In this document: positions 21,385-34,639 of the stretch, in pieces
How the letters are laid out: the number at the start of each line of letters is the position of its first letter
Position numbering within the stretch: position 1 is the stretch's first letter
Origin: Puffinus mauretanicus
Taxonomy: Eukaryota; Chordata; Aves; Procellariiformes; Procellariidae
Length of the DNA: 64,000 bases
Assembly: GCA_023333565.1 (NCBI GenBank)
Contig: JAJKFH010001431.1
Location: 620,001-684,000 of the forward strand
Direction of reading: 5' to 3'
Made by a program: the position numbers and the translations under genes
The notes under the pieces: generated by a model
The model's database searches: none
The model's input: the letters and a program-made list of their open reading frames with translations, nothing else
Told to the model about the DNA's origin: nothing

Positions 21385-24300
21385 GTAAGTGGTTTGCTTT
21401 TTAAATGGCTGCTTAAAACAGTTTACAGTGAAAGGCTAACTTTGGCCCTAATGCACAGCTGTCCCAAGACACGTAAAGCATGCAGCTGCACGGGAGACCT
21501 TCAACGCGAGCCCAGCTCATCTCTGTGAGCTGGCGGCAGCACAGCTGCTGCTCCCCCTCCCTGCGCTGCCTGCTGCCTGCCCCTGCCGAGCCAGCGCCCG
21601 AAAGGCAATGCCTGGCACCTGGCACGGGGAAGGACCCGATGGCAGCGGCTTAGGTCCCAAGGAGGTGGGAAGGGGAAGGGGTAGGAGAGGCAGCAGGCAG
21701 GGGCAGATGTGGGAGCAGGAGGCACCTCTGTTGGGAAGAAATTATCCCATGTAGAGGCCTTCCAGTAATAAAAGCAGATAGTCTACTGGGAGGGTGACAT
21801 GAGCAAATCCAAGTGGGTATGGGTGGTGCTTGCACCTTTGCGAGTGTACAGGAGATCTGTGCCCATGCACGTGCCATCTGTGGATGCACACCATCTGCAT
21901 ACCCATGGGCCCTGTGCTGAAGTCCTTCCTCCCTCCTCCTCTGCCCTTTGCTTCTGGAGAGCGTACTGGGAGGTAATGGCCTGGTGCTTAATTCCTCACG
22001 TGTATTTCGGGGGATCTGTACTTTGGAAGAAGCCTGTGGGGTGAGAGGGACTTTGTTTGCTCAGCGTTTTAAGCTGTCCCATGCAATGTACTGTGAATGT
22101 AGGTGTGCAGCTACACAGCTGCAAACTCCTGTAAATGCCGTGCTCTGGTGGAGTACAGGAGAAGATGAGAGGAGATGTTTGAGAGCCCTTGGACTCCAAC
22201 CACCCTTTGTCAGGACACACACATCTTGTAGCACATCCAGATGTTTAGACATAAGCTGAGCCCCCCTTATCCTTTTGTTCTTAAAAGAGCATTGGTCTGA
22301 AGCAGATACTAGATGTGCAAGTAAGGACACTGAGAGAGAAAGCTGGAAAAGAGTCTGATATATGGAATGGAGATTTCTTTGTTACATAGGTTTTGTCAAG
22401 CGTGCTTCCTCCTCACACATTTGTCTGTGGTGAAGATCTGGAGATGCTTTCTACTACCAGAATAATTTAATTTCAGAGCCTTTTTTTGGGGGTAGAGAAA
22501 AGAAAAGGGACATTTCTTTCTGTGTAAAATTACCCTGTATTAATTAAAGATTATTTTAATAATAAATTTTTAAAATAATAGCATTTCACATTATGAGACT
22601 TTGAGAAATGGGTGGAATACTAACTGACTGGCCTTTTTCTTTGGTCTGCAGAAGGCACGGGTTTTAGCTGCTCAAGTTTCCTTTGGAAACAGATTAGTCA
22701 AGAACACATCTCAGTTTTAAGAATAGCTGCTCAACAAGGAACAGCAGTGTAAATGTTATCTTTATTCCAGGTGAGTAGAAAATCTCTTAAAAGCATTTCT
22801 GAGGAGTGTTAGCTTTGTGGGTTGATTGTTGGAAGGTGTAAGAAATATGACTGTGATTGTGGTTTGCACACTGAGTGTCTCTCCCCCACAACCCAAATGG
22901 CTTTCTTGCATGTGGCATTTCAGAAAACCCTTTTTTTTGCCTCCAAGCATGTGGAATGCCTGTGCAGAAAATATTTTTTTGGTACAGGGCTTGTCATGAG
23001 TTGGACACAACATGTCTGAAACATAGTGTAGGAGTTCGAAAGGGAGGTTTTAAAAATTCAGAGCTGTCTGATGACTGGGAGCATTACTAATGAAAATATG
23101 TTTGAGTTTAATGTTGAAACTGAATGTCCCATAGAAGTGAATGACATTAATTTCTTCCCTCCCCAAAATTCATACTGAAGTTTCCATAGCCTTAAATCTG
23201 GCCCCAGATAACTTAACCTCTGAGTCAAAAACTGCTCCCTATGCTTCACATAAACACCCACGCCCAGGCAACTCATGTTACCTTCCATTTCTTCAGTCCG
23301 CTAATTATTTGCTACACGCAGTCATTGTGGGCTATCTTAAATTAGCTCCCCAGTGACTCAAACACTTGTTAACTGCTCAGGTGCCAGGAGTTCAGCATGT
23401 ACACAAAGGTCCGGGGCTTGGGATGTTGCAGTAGAAGTTGTTTAGGACACAGATGGTGGTCTTTCTGCACCCTGAAGCATGGCAGAGGCAGCAGGGGTAC
23501 CACCTGGGGACAGGGGTGTGGCTGGGATGTCCCTGCCACCCTGAGGTCTCTGTTTCGGCTGCTTTGGCCATGGGGCTATTGACAGCTGCTCTAATATAGG
23601 CCTGGCACATAGGTGATTTGGGGACAATGAGTCCCACTGAAGACAGCAGATGCCTTGTCCATCTCCTCTTGGCCACGCCGGCCAGCTGTGCCTCCCAAAG
23701 CCGGGGGGCTCCACCGTCCCGTCCACCACAGAGATGTGGAGTGCTCCACAGGAGGTGGGATGCATCTTGTTAGCAGTGTCCCTTTGAGTCGTGAAGCCGG
23801 AGGGAAATGGCAGCAACAGTCCACTATTCACTTTCTTTAATCAGTTGCAAGCTCAGAGGTGTGACTGTGGATATGATCTAACTGCTTTGGGCCTTAGCAC
23901 AGAAGTTGATTTCTGCAAAGGCAGTAATTAGTCAGTAGGCAGCCTAGCTACTAAGTACAATGCTCATTGTTTCTCTCCTTGACAGCTAGCTCAGGCTGGT
24001 TATTAACACAAAAAAAAGCTTTCACTTTGAAAGTCTTTTTGTTGCCTCCATCCTCCACCACTGCATTTCCTTTGCAGAAACCACACTGAACCACATAAAC
24101 TGTGACTGGGGTTGCGGAGCCTCTTTAAGGTGCCATTTGACGCACTGGGCCAGAAATCTCAGACTGGACTAAGACCAGAAGAAGCAAGCGGCGTGTTTTG
24201 GTGGAGGTAGCCTCTCAGTTCCCATTGCATGCACATTGAGCTGCACATTGAGCTGGGAAAAAGTTTTTCAGGAGAATCTCCACATCATGTTACATGGCAG

Positions 24301-27149
24301 CTTTGTAACAACAGGAAAATTGCTTCCTCTGGTACTTGTTGTTGAACTGGGATTGATTACGCTGGCTGAGTTCTGTAACCGTTTGGATGTCTTAAGTCTG
24401 TAGACCACAAAGAGATTTCACTGGACAGTCACTAATGTCCATTTATTCCACTGTCTTTGTCACCCAAAGCTTTCAGTCATACAGTTTACTGACTAATTGT
24501 ACCGAGCAATGTGTTTTTAATACAATGTGTATTTACAGTCTGTAGTACTGGAATATGTAAAGCCTTAAAAAATATGCTATGTTTGGCTCCTAAATCATAT
24601 GATTTTACAAGGGGTTGTGTACATTTTTGCATCCACTTTAGACTTACACACATACAGTATTTCCAATTGTTTACATATGTTAGAATCTCTTGCATTTAAA
24701 TAGCTCATTATGCAAATATTTACAAAATACATGGATATTTATTTTTACTGTACCCTCTATTCAATCACTGAGCTGAGATTTAATGTCTAAACATTGTCTG
24801 CAGTCGCATGTGCAGTAATGAATTATGAGTAATTATGTACTATATACAATTATACAACAAAAATTACAGATTCAAAAATTATTCACGTTGCAAAGCCAAG
24901 CATTCAAATTTATGGAGCATCAGAGGTAAGGTGCAATCCTACTTCAACCCCCAATTATGCATGTGTGCCTTGCCTTATAACATGGCCTTTACTAGCCACA
25001 CTCTGGTTGTCCCCCAACTGCCGTCAGCTGTGATGGGTGCGTGACTGTGTCGCAGGCCAAGTCTCCAGGCTCTGGCCAAGCCTTGGGATCAGACCAAGAC
25101 CAAATTTGCAATGTTTCCCAGACAAGAACTTTTCCCTGGGTTTGGTCACCTAAGCAACTGACCTGGCTCAGCGAGTATGTTTCTCATTTTCCCACCCCAA
25201 CAGCAAGAGCTTGCAGCAAGAGAACGCCCTGCACTAATTCACCTCTCAGTCTAGAGCTATACACCGAGCAGGACTAATTTTGCATTTGAGACATCTGAAA
25301 GAGCACTGTGTTCCCGTATAATCAAAGACTGAGCCTGGAGTACATTTTGTTGAAAGGTTTTTTTGACCAGCGTATCTTCCACCAGGAAATGCTGCTTTGT
25401 CGGAATTGAAATGTTTCGTAGGAACATTTTGTTTGTGATGATATTTTTGACAGAAAAAAATGTGAGCAATTCAAAATCTGAAGAACGTATTTCTCACTGC
25501 CAGTTGTTTCACTGTAGACCTAATTTATTTTCTTTTGGTTTCAGAGCATACATTATTTATATTTACTATTTAAGGGTTAAATATTATAAAATCACCTGCA
25601 CAATGACCTTGAAATGTTTCAACCCTGTTAATTCTGACGTTGTCCAATTTGATTATTAGATGACTTCAATAAGTTTGGGTTTTAGTAAGTTTGTTTTTAA
25701 TGGCCTTTGTGCTTGCACGCTTTCCTATATTTTAAGAAAGCAAGCAAATCCCAGAAACTTAATTTCAGCAGAATTTATAACTGCTAGGACAATGACACCC
25801 AATCTAAAAAAAAAATTAGTTCGGGTGGATAAAGTTTGCCCAAGTTATGAGCAGCCAAAATAAATATACAGATTAAGTAGAGTGATCTCAATAACAGATG
25901 GCATCCTTAGTTCCGTCTATTACATTGCAAACAATTTGTCCTTGGAAATTTTTTTTCTCTGAAAAGAGTTGCTGTATTTCATTTTCAAAAAAAATAATTT
26001 ATAGAGAATTTGTAACACAAAAAGGTGATATTTGAAGCCAGGTTTTTTAGTGTTAGCTGAATCAGTGGTGAAGTATACAACTGTCTACAGGCAATATGCA
26101 TCCTGCCTTTTAATAAAAGCCAGACTAAAGAGAAGTGCTCTTAAACGGGGGACAGGCTGGACTACAGTAATTCCATTTGGAGAAAGATTTCTCAGGATCC
26201 TAAAATGAATCTGGTCCCAAATCTTTTATTTCCAGTTCATGAAACATTTTATAACTTCCTGGGGTGCTTATGTTAATTGACTTGTAGCTCGGCACATTCT
26301 GGCTATGGAAAAAGGTAAAGCAAAACAGTGATGAAGGAGCCTCTCATATAGGCAACCTCCAGGAAATATTAGGAAACATTAAAAAGCAATGCTTTCATAA
26401 CATTTCCTACTAAATAAATAGTATTTGGCTAGTGTCTGACATAACAGATAGGGATGCTCCAATTCATTACTCAGGTGCTGTCTCTGGAGACATTTGGAAA
26501 CAGGAGTGCTCACAGCAGGCGTGCTCAGAAGCGTAACCTGGGTAGTAAGAAATCCACCTCCATACAGTACACTGCAACAGGGACTTGTTTGGCTGTAGGC
26601 TTGACTGCTTTTTCTGTGAAATATTAATTGGCTGGGTAAAAGAGATCACCCTGGTTTTCCACAGACCCTTAGCCTGAGGTGGCCACAACCCCTTCCAAGA
26701 TTTTTTACATTCACTTCTCTACTAGTTGTTTGTTGTGGATCTTAATAGAGAAATCTGCTTCTGATCTTCCAAGGACTGAGATTCTTGAACAACTTTCCTA
26801 CAGACATATTGAGGGGGAAGAAAGCCAAGAGGTTATATGAGGTGAATCTCAATGCATTTATGGAAGGGATTATAGACCAGCTATCCCCCCAATAGCAGCC
26901 AACTGTGGTTGGTGGTTCAGGAGTTTCCTTTGCTTGCCCAAGCAGACTTGTCCAAACTCAAAAGGACTAATGTCTTTTCAAAAGCTTCAGGTTCTTTTTG
27001 GAGGCCAGCAAAAGCTAGCTGAGATGTGGGTTCTTGCTGCTAAGATGCAGGCCCAGAGGTCAGACATGCCAGCCTTCACTCAAACGTCATTGGGGTCCCA
27101 TGTCTTCTGCTGGCTTCTTCTCCTAGTCCTACCTCCATCTCACAATGTG
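21385..27149. other. Long non-coding stretch
   Basis: No recognised gene. 21540-21740 is GC-rich and low in complexity, with the word CTGCCTGCTGCC on one side and its complement on the other. 24231-24254 is a 12-bp unit, GCACATTGAGCT, repeated twice in tandem. 24500-24900 and 25540-26050 are AT-rich. Frames up to 129 codons around 23390-23830 overlap on both strands in GC-rich DNA and are judged spurious. Confidence 0.45.
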
Positions 27150-27300
27150 GTCTTGGGATGGTCAAGCCATGTACACGTCACATTTTCTCATCTAAAACAA
27201 TGGGAGAAGCATTCCATAAACCACTGTTATGAAGGCAGTGATGGGAAGCGGCTCCGAGATGCTTGAATAAAGTGCGGTAGATGTGCAAATCATTATTCCA
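27150..27300 (+). repeat. Ancient MIR/L3-like repeat, sense, 3' part
   Basis: GTCTTGGGATGGTCAAGCC, TTTTCTCATCTAAAACAATG, GGAGAAGCATTCC, GGCTCCGAGATGCTTGAATA and TGCAAATCATTATTCC follow in order the sense 3' half of an old amniote SINE/LINE tail ('ttgg.caagtc..tctcatctgtaaaatggg..ataa..gctttgagatgcttggataaa..gtgcaaattattatt'). This is probably the most complete 3' end of the class in the window. Family identity is from memory. Confidence 0.65.
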
Positions 27301-27600
27301 GTAAGCCTGCAACACAGAGTCCAGCGCTTGGAAGGCATCGACCCAAGCATTTCTACAGCCTCAGCTTGCTCTGCTCTAAACTTAAGACTCTCATTCTGCT
27401 CCCCTGGCCCCCTCTCCCATCAGCACCCACACAAGCGCTGTTTCAGGTGGGAAGCAGAATGCCTTTAAAAAGAAAGAGAAAGAGGAAGGCAAAAGAAGAG
27501 ACACACCTGTGCATTTCACATGTGATTTCCACCTACCCCCTGCCATATAGCTACAAAAATGTTGTGTTTATTTATATATAAATAAATACACTTTTTTATC

Positions 27601-27860
27601 GCTGCAACTTGTAAATAGGAAATGAAGTCACAATCCTCGAAATTATAATGGCAGGCACACAAAGACACAGTTGCTGGCATGGAATTCAATTAACAGATAG
27701 CAATCACCCTTGGGTGACTGTGTGAGGTGGAAATATACAGGCATGCTAATAAGTAATATCTTAAAGCCAAGGCGTTTATCAGCCAGCAGCCAGACATGGG
27801 CATAAGTGTGGGCAGACAGCACTGCTCTGGGATATTTAATAAAACCGGCTCTCTTCATTT
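27601..27860. promoter_or_regulatory. Candidate conserved non-coding element
   Basis: Complex sequence with GAAATTATAATGGC, GGAATTCAATTAACAG, the short palindrome TCACCCTTGGGTGA, and ATGCTAATAAGTAATATC. It follows an A/T-rich TATATATAAATAAATAC patch at 27571-27590. Texture-based call. Confidence 0.3.
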
Positions 27861-30800
27861 GAGGATTTGTGTTTAATCATTTGGTAACATTTTAGAAACA
27901 TCCAGGCTGGGAAGCTTCTCAATTGGAACTGCTTAGTTCAGAAAATGTAGAGAGTTATTTACTGATACTAAAATAGCCAAAGGAACAGAGTGGATTCTAA
28001 GTAATATTAACAAAATTCTTTGTTGCCATCTTTTTGACCTTTTGAGTTTCTGGGGTATGCCTGCTACGTGAATCACAGCCTTATCTGGGGAAACATGCAG
28101 AAGGCGTTCGTTAATACTGGGAAAGCAAATGACTGAACTGCTGTTTAAAATAAAACGTTTAACTCTTTTTTGCTTGGGTGAAAGCCTAAAGCTAAAATAG
28201 TTTTCTTCTAGGCTCCTTGAACTTTAATTTGCATCGCATTTTGGGCTTTCAAAGGCTTCAGGCAGGCCAAGATTTGTCATCCACCAAAAGATGTTGAATT
28301 CAAACTTTCTCATCAGGGCTCTCTTTGCGCCACAGCAGTTGGGTGAATTTGTGGGACTGTTTGGCCCGTCTAAATACAGCTGCTTGGAGGAAAGGCAAAT
28401 CCAGAAACCAATTCTTGGGTTTCTTTAAAGGAAGGCAGTTCAACTTAGGAAGATATTTGTTAGGAGCTTCATGCAGAAGAAATGTAAGGCATGGTGTTAG
28501 TACCTTCCTGGGTAACTCTCTAGGGTTAAAGCATTCATCAAACGAAAGCGGTCTGAAGCAGGAGAGATGGAGGCCAGCCAGCCTAGTCATGGGACGTGCA
28601 GGAAGCAGCACATGTCAGCCATCATCAAGGAAGGCTGCAGGCTTTTGGCTAGGATGCAGATGGTGTTGCCGGTAGATGCTCTCACTGCTTTTGGTTTTGC
28701 CTCTGCTCTGACTAAGCAGTCGTGCCTTTTGTGGTCATCAGCTCTGCTCCTGCCACCGGGCCGGTGGCAGCGGGAAGTCTGCGGTGCTTCCACTCCTGCC
28801 CCGAGAGCGGGGAGCCTGCCTCTAAGTGTGCTGCCTCGGGAGAGCGGATTGTCCCTCTCATTGGTGTGGCTACCTACTTTGGTTGGAACATTTCTGATGT
28901 CCATGCAGGCTCTGGTGGTCACCAATAGCAGCTAAAGCAGTGGGGTCTTAGCAATTTTGCTTTGTCAAAGGAATCGTCAAAGGCACAGGTGGGCTGAAAC
29001 AGATGTTAAAGACGGGCTGCGGACATGCTACAAGCACCTTCTAGCAGGTACTCTCAGTACCTGCTCCTTTTCCCGGGGAATTCATGTGATCTGGAAATCA
29101 GTGGCCAGAGCCTCCTCTGCCAGCCATTTCCCAGACTGCTGGCGTGCAGCCCAGCCTGGGCTGTGCTCAGGAAGCTGTAAAGTGGCTCTGAATAGCTGCT
29201 GTGGAGCTGTCCCTGCGCTGCTCCTGTCACAAAGAGTTTTCAGTGCCCGCCTCGCTAATGGATGGGTTTCTCCTATACAGAGTGCCAAACAATGCGGTGA
29301 TACATTCAGGTTTTATTAGTGAGAGCTTAGCGTGGCCACATTATTCATAATAGCAACCCCACAAGAGAACTGCACAGTTCATCCCAAACGGGAGACCATA
29401 AATCCTGTAAGCCACACAGCACCATCGAATGCTGTGTTTTCACCACTTATTTTGCAGGAAAGCTATTTGTATTCCCTCTGTATGTAAACCCAAGCTGTCT
29501 TAATATTGCAAGCCCAAACTGTGTTGGAGGAGGTAATAACAACAAAAAATTGCAACCAGTACATTTTAGAAAACTCAGTCATAACTCCAGGATACCAAGG
29601 CTTGGTACCCGCTGCCAAGTAAGAGGGGAGCGAGTGCTGCGGCAGGGTGGCGTGCCAGCTCCTGCGCGCTGCTGGAGGGGCTCAGCCCTTGCCCATCCGC
29701 GAGTTACGGCAGCGGAGCCCTGCAGTTGCTTCAGGACTGGACATCGATTTCCTTTGCTGTGAAGCGTGCATGTGCGGATCCGCATATGTGTGGGACAAGG
29801 AGAGACTTTGTGTTTCTGCTCGCTTGGTTTCCTTTTAGAGACAGCAGCTGCCATAGCGGGGTGTGTGAAGTACGCTCAGTGGAGATATGTTAGTGGGCAG
29901 AGTGTAGGTAAGTTGGTCAAAAGTTCAAGACAATTGTAATTTACTGTGAGGAGGACACATCACCTGCCTGTCATAAATCAGGCTTTGCAGGCGTCAGGAA
30001 GCAGTTCAAGCTGTGTGTCGATTTGCTGCCATGCTTTCCTACGGAGACTGTCAGGGAGGGAGCCAGCCTGGGTTGCAATGAGAGCAAGCAGCTGCTCGGC
30101 AGGAGCTGGGCTGAAGCAACGGCCTCACTTCACGTAGGCACCAGGTGACTGCTAGAGAGATGAAACTGACTTTTGCGTGCTCCTGTGCTCGACCTAGTGA
30201 CCCAGAAACGAAGAGCTACACAAGCTATTACCAGTCTTTTCGGCTACCGCCTCTTGTCAAACTCCTGTCCCCGCTCCAGCAGCCTTCGCAGGGCCTGGAA
30301 GCCGGACACGGCTGCCCCCTCACCACCCACGGCCTGAGCGCTTTTTCTGTGATACCGCACAGCACTCATTAAAGGAAATGGTCGTTAGAAGAACTGTGTA
30401 TATTCTAGACGGTGAGTGTTATTAGTTGACTCAGACTCAATGGCTCCGAGGAATTACAGAGCGGCCTCCTGTAACTTTTGCAGGAAATATTTTTCTGAAT
30501 TTCTGGAGACCCCCGCTTTCTCTCCTGCATCCACACCCTTTTGGGTACAGTCATTTAAGTAATTAACCCTGGGCTGAGAGAAGAACTCTGATTTCCCAGG
30601 TCTTACATCTGAAGCAAACTCCCTGCACTCCTCCAGTTACTTCGTTCGCTGTTGGTATTGACGCTGGAAACGCCGACAGCAGCTACTAAAGGTTAAGTGC
30701 ATTTGTAGAAAAATCAATAGCGTGATGCCCCCTTCTCTCTCTCCCCTCAGCTTCTGAGGGGAAAAATGGCCCCTAGGTACATGACGAATATAAGTTAACA

Positions 30801-31580
30801 TTTCCAACTCAGAACACATGCATTTATGCAAGAGGCTGAAAGGATATCTTTTACGATCCTAACACAGCGACGCTCCTCTTCGTTCAGTGCTTGGAAGAGC
30901 GACTGAGGCTTCTGCAGCATTGGTTATTATGCAGGGCATGTGTTTTAAAACGTTAAGTACCTTGATTGTCTCTCACATAGCTAGTGCTGTCAGCAGTTTG
31001 CACAGCGCTTTTATGTGTCTTTTTCCTCCCTGAGATACCTGTGTTCAGTTCAGAACTGATTCTGCCTCTGAAGCAATTCATTAAACATCTTCAGTGCGCC
31101 TCTTCTGTGAAGAGGTCAATTTGTTCCTTCTGCCTAGCGATGCAAAACTCGGGGCTTCAGTTGGTAAATGCAAGTATTAGATGCATTTCTCGCTGTTTAA
31201 CTTATGCTTTCCTTCAATCTATCCTCTCCCTTCCTTTAACATAGGCATTTATTATTCATGAAATGTGGAAACTGATGCTACCGTATCAGTCTAGGGCAGG
31301 TGCAGGTGGGTAGTCTGGCATGCACACACTCTTCTCTTCACCCTCTTCTGGAGGAGACATTTTTCAAAGGAGAGAAAGTAGCTGTTTCTTTCTCTTATGT
31401 TCCTTTGTCTTTCTTACAAGGTGCCAACGTGGTGGTGGGTTGGTACATACTCATGTGATAAGGGTCCTGGAGCACAACCAGCCTGAAGGTGATTCCTAAT
31501 ATCATGCACAGGCTGCTGGATACCTGTGGGGTGTCTCTGGCTTTTGGTTCTCTCTGAGGTGGCCTCTCCGGTGGCTAAAA
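27861..31580. other. Non-coding stretch with GC-rich patches
   Basis: GC-rich patches at about 28730-28860 and 29600-29720 give overlapping frames of 110-122 codons on both strands without domains. 30610-30680 carries a few CpG. No repeat family recognised. Nothing supports a gene. Confidence 0.45.
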
Positions 31581-31605
31581 ACAGGACTCCGGGAAGGAGT
31601 CCTGT
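31581..31605. other. Perfect GC-rich hairpin (10-bp arms, 5-nt loop)
   Basis: ACAGGACTCC at 31581-31590 is followed by the loop GGGAA and by the exact reverse complement GGAGTCCTGT at 31596-31605. There are no mismatches. The arms are too short for a pri-miRNA stem. Function unknown. Confidence 0.85.
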
Positions 31606-31758
31606 CCCCAAAACCAATTTTGTAAGGTTTTTTCCTTGCCTTACTGCTTGGAGGGGATTCATCCATAAGTCTTCAGGGAGGTGTTATCTATAAATCCCCA
31701 CCCTCCCACGCTCCCACATCCAAATGCCTCTCTGTATCCAATACAATAGTTCTTGTTG

Positions 31759-31797
31759 GGTTTTTTTTGGTTTTTTTTGCTTTTTTGCCTTTTTTTA
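31759..31797 (+). repeat. T-rich low-complexity tract
   Basis: Runs of 6 to 8 T separated by GG, GC and GCC words, then TATCTGG. Confidence 0.85.
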
Positions 31798-32150
31798 TCT
31801 GGATATTTCTAATATGTAAACTGACCTGGATCATATCTGCATATACTAGATACAATACGGTTATTATTAAAAAACAATTTTTAGGCTGGATGGAGGTGGA
31901 CCAAAAGTAAACTTTGCCTTGATCTTGCAAGGGTCCTAGATAAACGGAGGTTTTCCCTTTTTTCCATAATTCTTACCATTGTTCTGAGGTCATTTTTATT
32001 TTGCCATTGCAGCTAGGAATATGGCTCATGGTGTTTGGCTAGCCCACCAGTTCTGGAGGGAGCACACTTACTGAAATAAAAATTGGTAGGTCTTCATAAA
32101 GTTATCCCGAGGACCTTGGTCAATATTCAGTGAGTAGGCCTAGGACAGCA

Positions 32151-32179
32151 GATCCTGAAGTAAATGGGACTATTTCTAC
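32151..32179. repeat. Possible ancient amniote repeat remnant
   Basis: GATCCTGAAGTAAATGGGAC followed by TATTTCTAC resembles the phrase 'gatcctgaagtcaatgggactattt..' found in many old amniote repeats. It is very short, so low confidence. Confidence 0.3.
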
Positions 32180-32401
32180 TGGAATATCAAATATATTAAT
32201 TAAACTGTCACCCAAAGACAAATACGGACATCCAGAGTTGATATTTTCTCTGAACAGTGATTTCTTTGGTTAAATTTTTATATTGCTTATTTCAGTAGTT
32301 ACAGCTTTTTTGGCAAGATTTTTATTTAATGTAAGTGATTGAATATAATTTTCCGGGCTGTATTTTGCATACGATACAGTTTCTGTTTGGAAAAATGTGG
32401 G

Positions 32402-32441
32402 GTTTTTTTTTCTTTTTTCCTTTTTAACTTTTTTTTTTTAA
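32402..32441 (+). repeat. T-rich low-complexity tract
   Basis: Forty bases almost wholly T with a few C and one AAC. Flanked by GTGGGG and AGACTGTG. Confidence 0.9.
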
Positions 32442-33465
32442 GACTGTGAATTTAAGAAGCAAAACTGATTGCAAAAAGTACCTGAAGATCATAAATCAGT
32501 GAGGGCTTTAGAAGTAACAGACTCTCAGAACTAGTAGCTTATGAAAACTTGGCAATTATATTCCTCCTGATACAATAGTATTTTCTTTCTTTCTTTTATC
32601 ATAGAAAGGGTCTGTAGAAGTATGTACTTGAATCACTAAAAATGTCCAGTTCTCAAGGATGCTGACCAACTCGTTATTTTTTGTTTTGATTCAGATTAAA
32701 TATTTCCAGGCTGTGGTTCATTTCCAAACAAACAAAACCAAAAAAGCTCGAAGAGTAAGTGATGCCTCACATTTCCTGTTGGAAAAGATTTCAAAAGCTC
32801 ATAAAATGTCTCCAGCCCATACAATATATCACGTCACATTAATTTATGGTAGTCAGTGAACAGTCGGAAATGGTGGAGGAGAGAGATGGAGAGCCTATAA
32901 TATTCTGCTTTATTCAGAACTGTATATCAGAGGGCTTTTTTTTTCCTTTACACACAACTCAGGCACAGCATCTCCTCTTCCTTGCTTCAGGAAAAAAAAG
33001 AAAGGAAGAAAAAAATCCACATATTTGTATTATATTATGTTCTCCAAGTAGCAAATTCCCTCTGCCAACTATCTGTGGGTGTGCAGCCCTTCCTCGGGAA
33101 CACGCTGTATCTTCTGAGTTCCTGTGTTTGCGATATCACAGTGCTTTTGCTCTGCAAAGCCATGAATGGGGCCATTATGAGGGGCTGCTAGATAATTAAG
33201 ATTCTGAGAGGGGTAGGCTGCTAAAAGCGTGTTTAGTGAGGAAATTACAAGGCCAATAAAAAAAAATGTCTTTGCAAGTTCCGATTGTATTCTTTTCTTC
33301 TATGGCTCTAATTTTTCAAGGTCTGGCTGGATCATGTTGAGGTTTTCTTTCATACCCTTTTTTTCTCTCCACAACAGGAGCTGAGGCTGGTATCTAAGTC
33401 CAAGTTAATGAAGCTGCCTCAAAGTTGAGGGGGGAGAGAATAAACCACAGCTCTGAGGCACAGAC
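32442..33465. other. Non-coding stretch, nothing recognised
   Basis: Mixed composition with A-rich and T-rich short runs near 32990-33020. No supportable gene or repeat. Confidence 0.5.
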
Positions 33466-33540
33466 CACTGGAGATTCCTCTTTCAAACCCTGCCTCTGCC
33501 ACTCACTGGAGTTATTTGATTTGGGAGCAAGATAAGAATT
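33466..33540 (+). repeat. Ancient MIR-like repeat fragment, sense
   Basis: CCACTGGAGATTCCTCTTTC then AAACCCTGCCTCTGCCACTC corresponds to the sense phrase 'actggagacctgggttcaaaccctgcctctgccactgact' of MIR-like SINEs. Only the central part is recognisable. Confidence 0.55.
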
Positions 33541-34278
33541 CACAACATCTGATTTGTAGAAATAACCTGGAGGAAGGAAAAACAGTCAGAAATACTAATT
33601 TCAGATATCATTTTCATCTTTCTGTTTCCTAATAGTCTTTCCCAGCAATAATAGCATTAACCAAATATAAAGCCCAGACATCAGGGAAGTTGCGCACCAA
33701 CTGACAAATGCATCTCCAAATAGACCACAGTTCAGCACTTCTTATTCTGTCAATACTCCGTGAGCAGGGAAGGTTTGGAGCATTATTCTCTCCCAGTTAT
33801 TCATCTTCTCCCTTTCTCGTTTGCCCCCTCGCCCCCGTAAGAAATACACCTGGTAATTCATTGCTGATTTCCTGTGAGTGTTATTCATGCCACTGTATTT
33901 ATGTATTTATTATTCAAGTGCAAACTATTGAAGTTCCTTGTGGTAACCTGCAAATCAAACTGATAGTGGCAGAGGGCTGGCAATCACACCAAGTGCTGTA
34001 GAGATGAACGCAGGCATCGTGGCTGCTATTGCACCTAAGCGCGGGGGCGTGAGGAACAATTCAGCCTGCCTGAGGCTCCGGACTGCCCACACCTTGGCTA
34101 GAGTTGGTAGAGAGAAGTAGTCAGCATCCTTAAATTAAGCAAATCTCTGCTATAAATGCCTAAGCGTGGCAGTGGGGCAGCTTCCACTATTGACCGCACA
34201 GGTGTCTTCTTTCCTCGGTGTTGGTAATGTATCATTGGCAGGCAATGGGAGAAAATTCAGGGCTAACTCCTTCACAGA

Positions 34279-34314
34279 TCAAAATTTGGGCTTCAGATTT
34301 GTATTGATTAAAGT
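34279..34314 (+). repeat. Direct repeat copy A (36 bp)
   Basis: Begins TCAAAATTTGGGCTTCAGAT and ends TTGATTAAAGT. A second copy lies 361 bp to the right at 34640-34676. The two agree at about 33 of 37 aligned positions including one 1-base gap. Confidence 0.9.
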
Positions 34315-34639
34315 CAGGGCGGTATGTGGGAGGGCAGGGCCACTGTGCCACTCATCCATTGCGTCCCCCGGGGCCAGTTTTGCTGCAGCCCTTCATGGTG
34401 ACGCCCTACGGCCGAGGGGGACCGGAGGCAGCGGCTCTCAGCGCCGGGCAACCCGAGGAAGGTTTGTGGGGTGGGTATGTGTCCTGTGGGTAACGGCGTG
34501 GGGGGAGACGGCTGCTCCCCAAGCCGGACACACGAATGGGTATTGGCTGTGGTGACCGTAGTCACGCTCTTTCTCTGAAACGCAAGACACCGTTCCCCCT
34601 TCAAAGGTTCAGACGCCCGTGCTGCCTGTTGCCACACAC
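34315..34639. other. GC-rich insert between the direct repeats
   Basis: About 325 bp with roughly 17 CpG, including GACGCCCTACGGCCGAGG and AGCGCCGGGC, in otherwise AT-rich surroundings. It looks compositionally foreign to its flanks. Overlapping frames of 109-129 codons cross it on both strands, as expected for GC-rich DNA. It could be a CpG-rich promoter-like patch, or material captured between two copies of a local duplication. Confidence 0.4.

Noticed and set aside
21568..21706. Complementary CTGCCTGCTGCC-type words about 120 bp apart
   Set aside because: Low-complexity sequence. The pairing is not specific.
24231..24254. 12-bp unit repeated twice in tandem
   Set aside because: A single small duplication, common as replication slippage.
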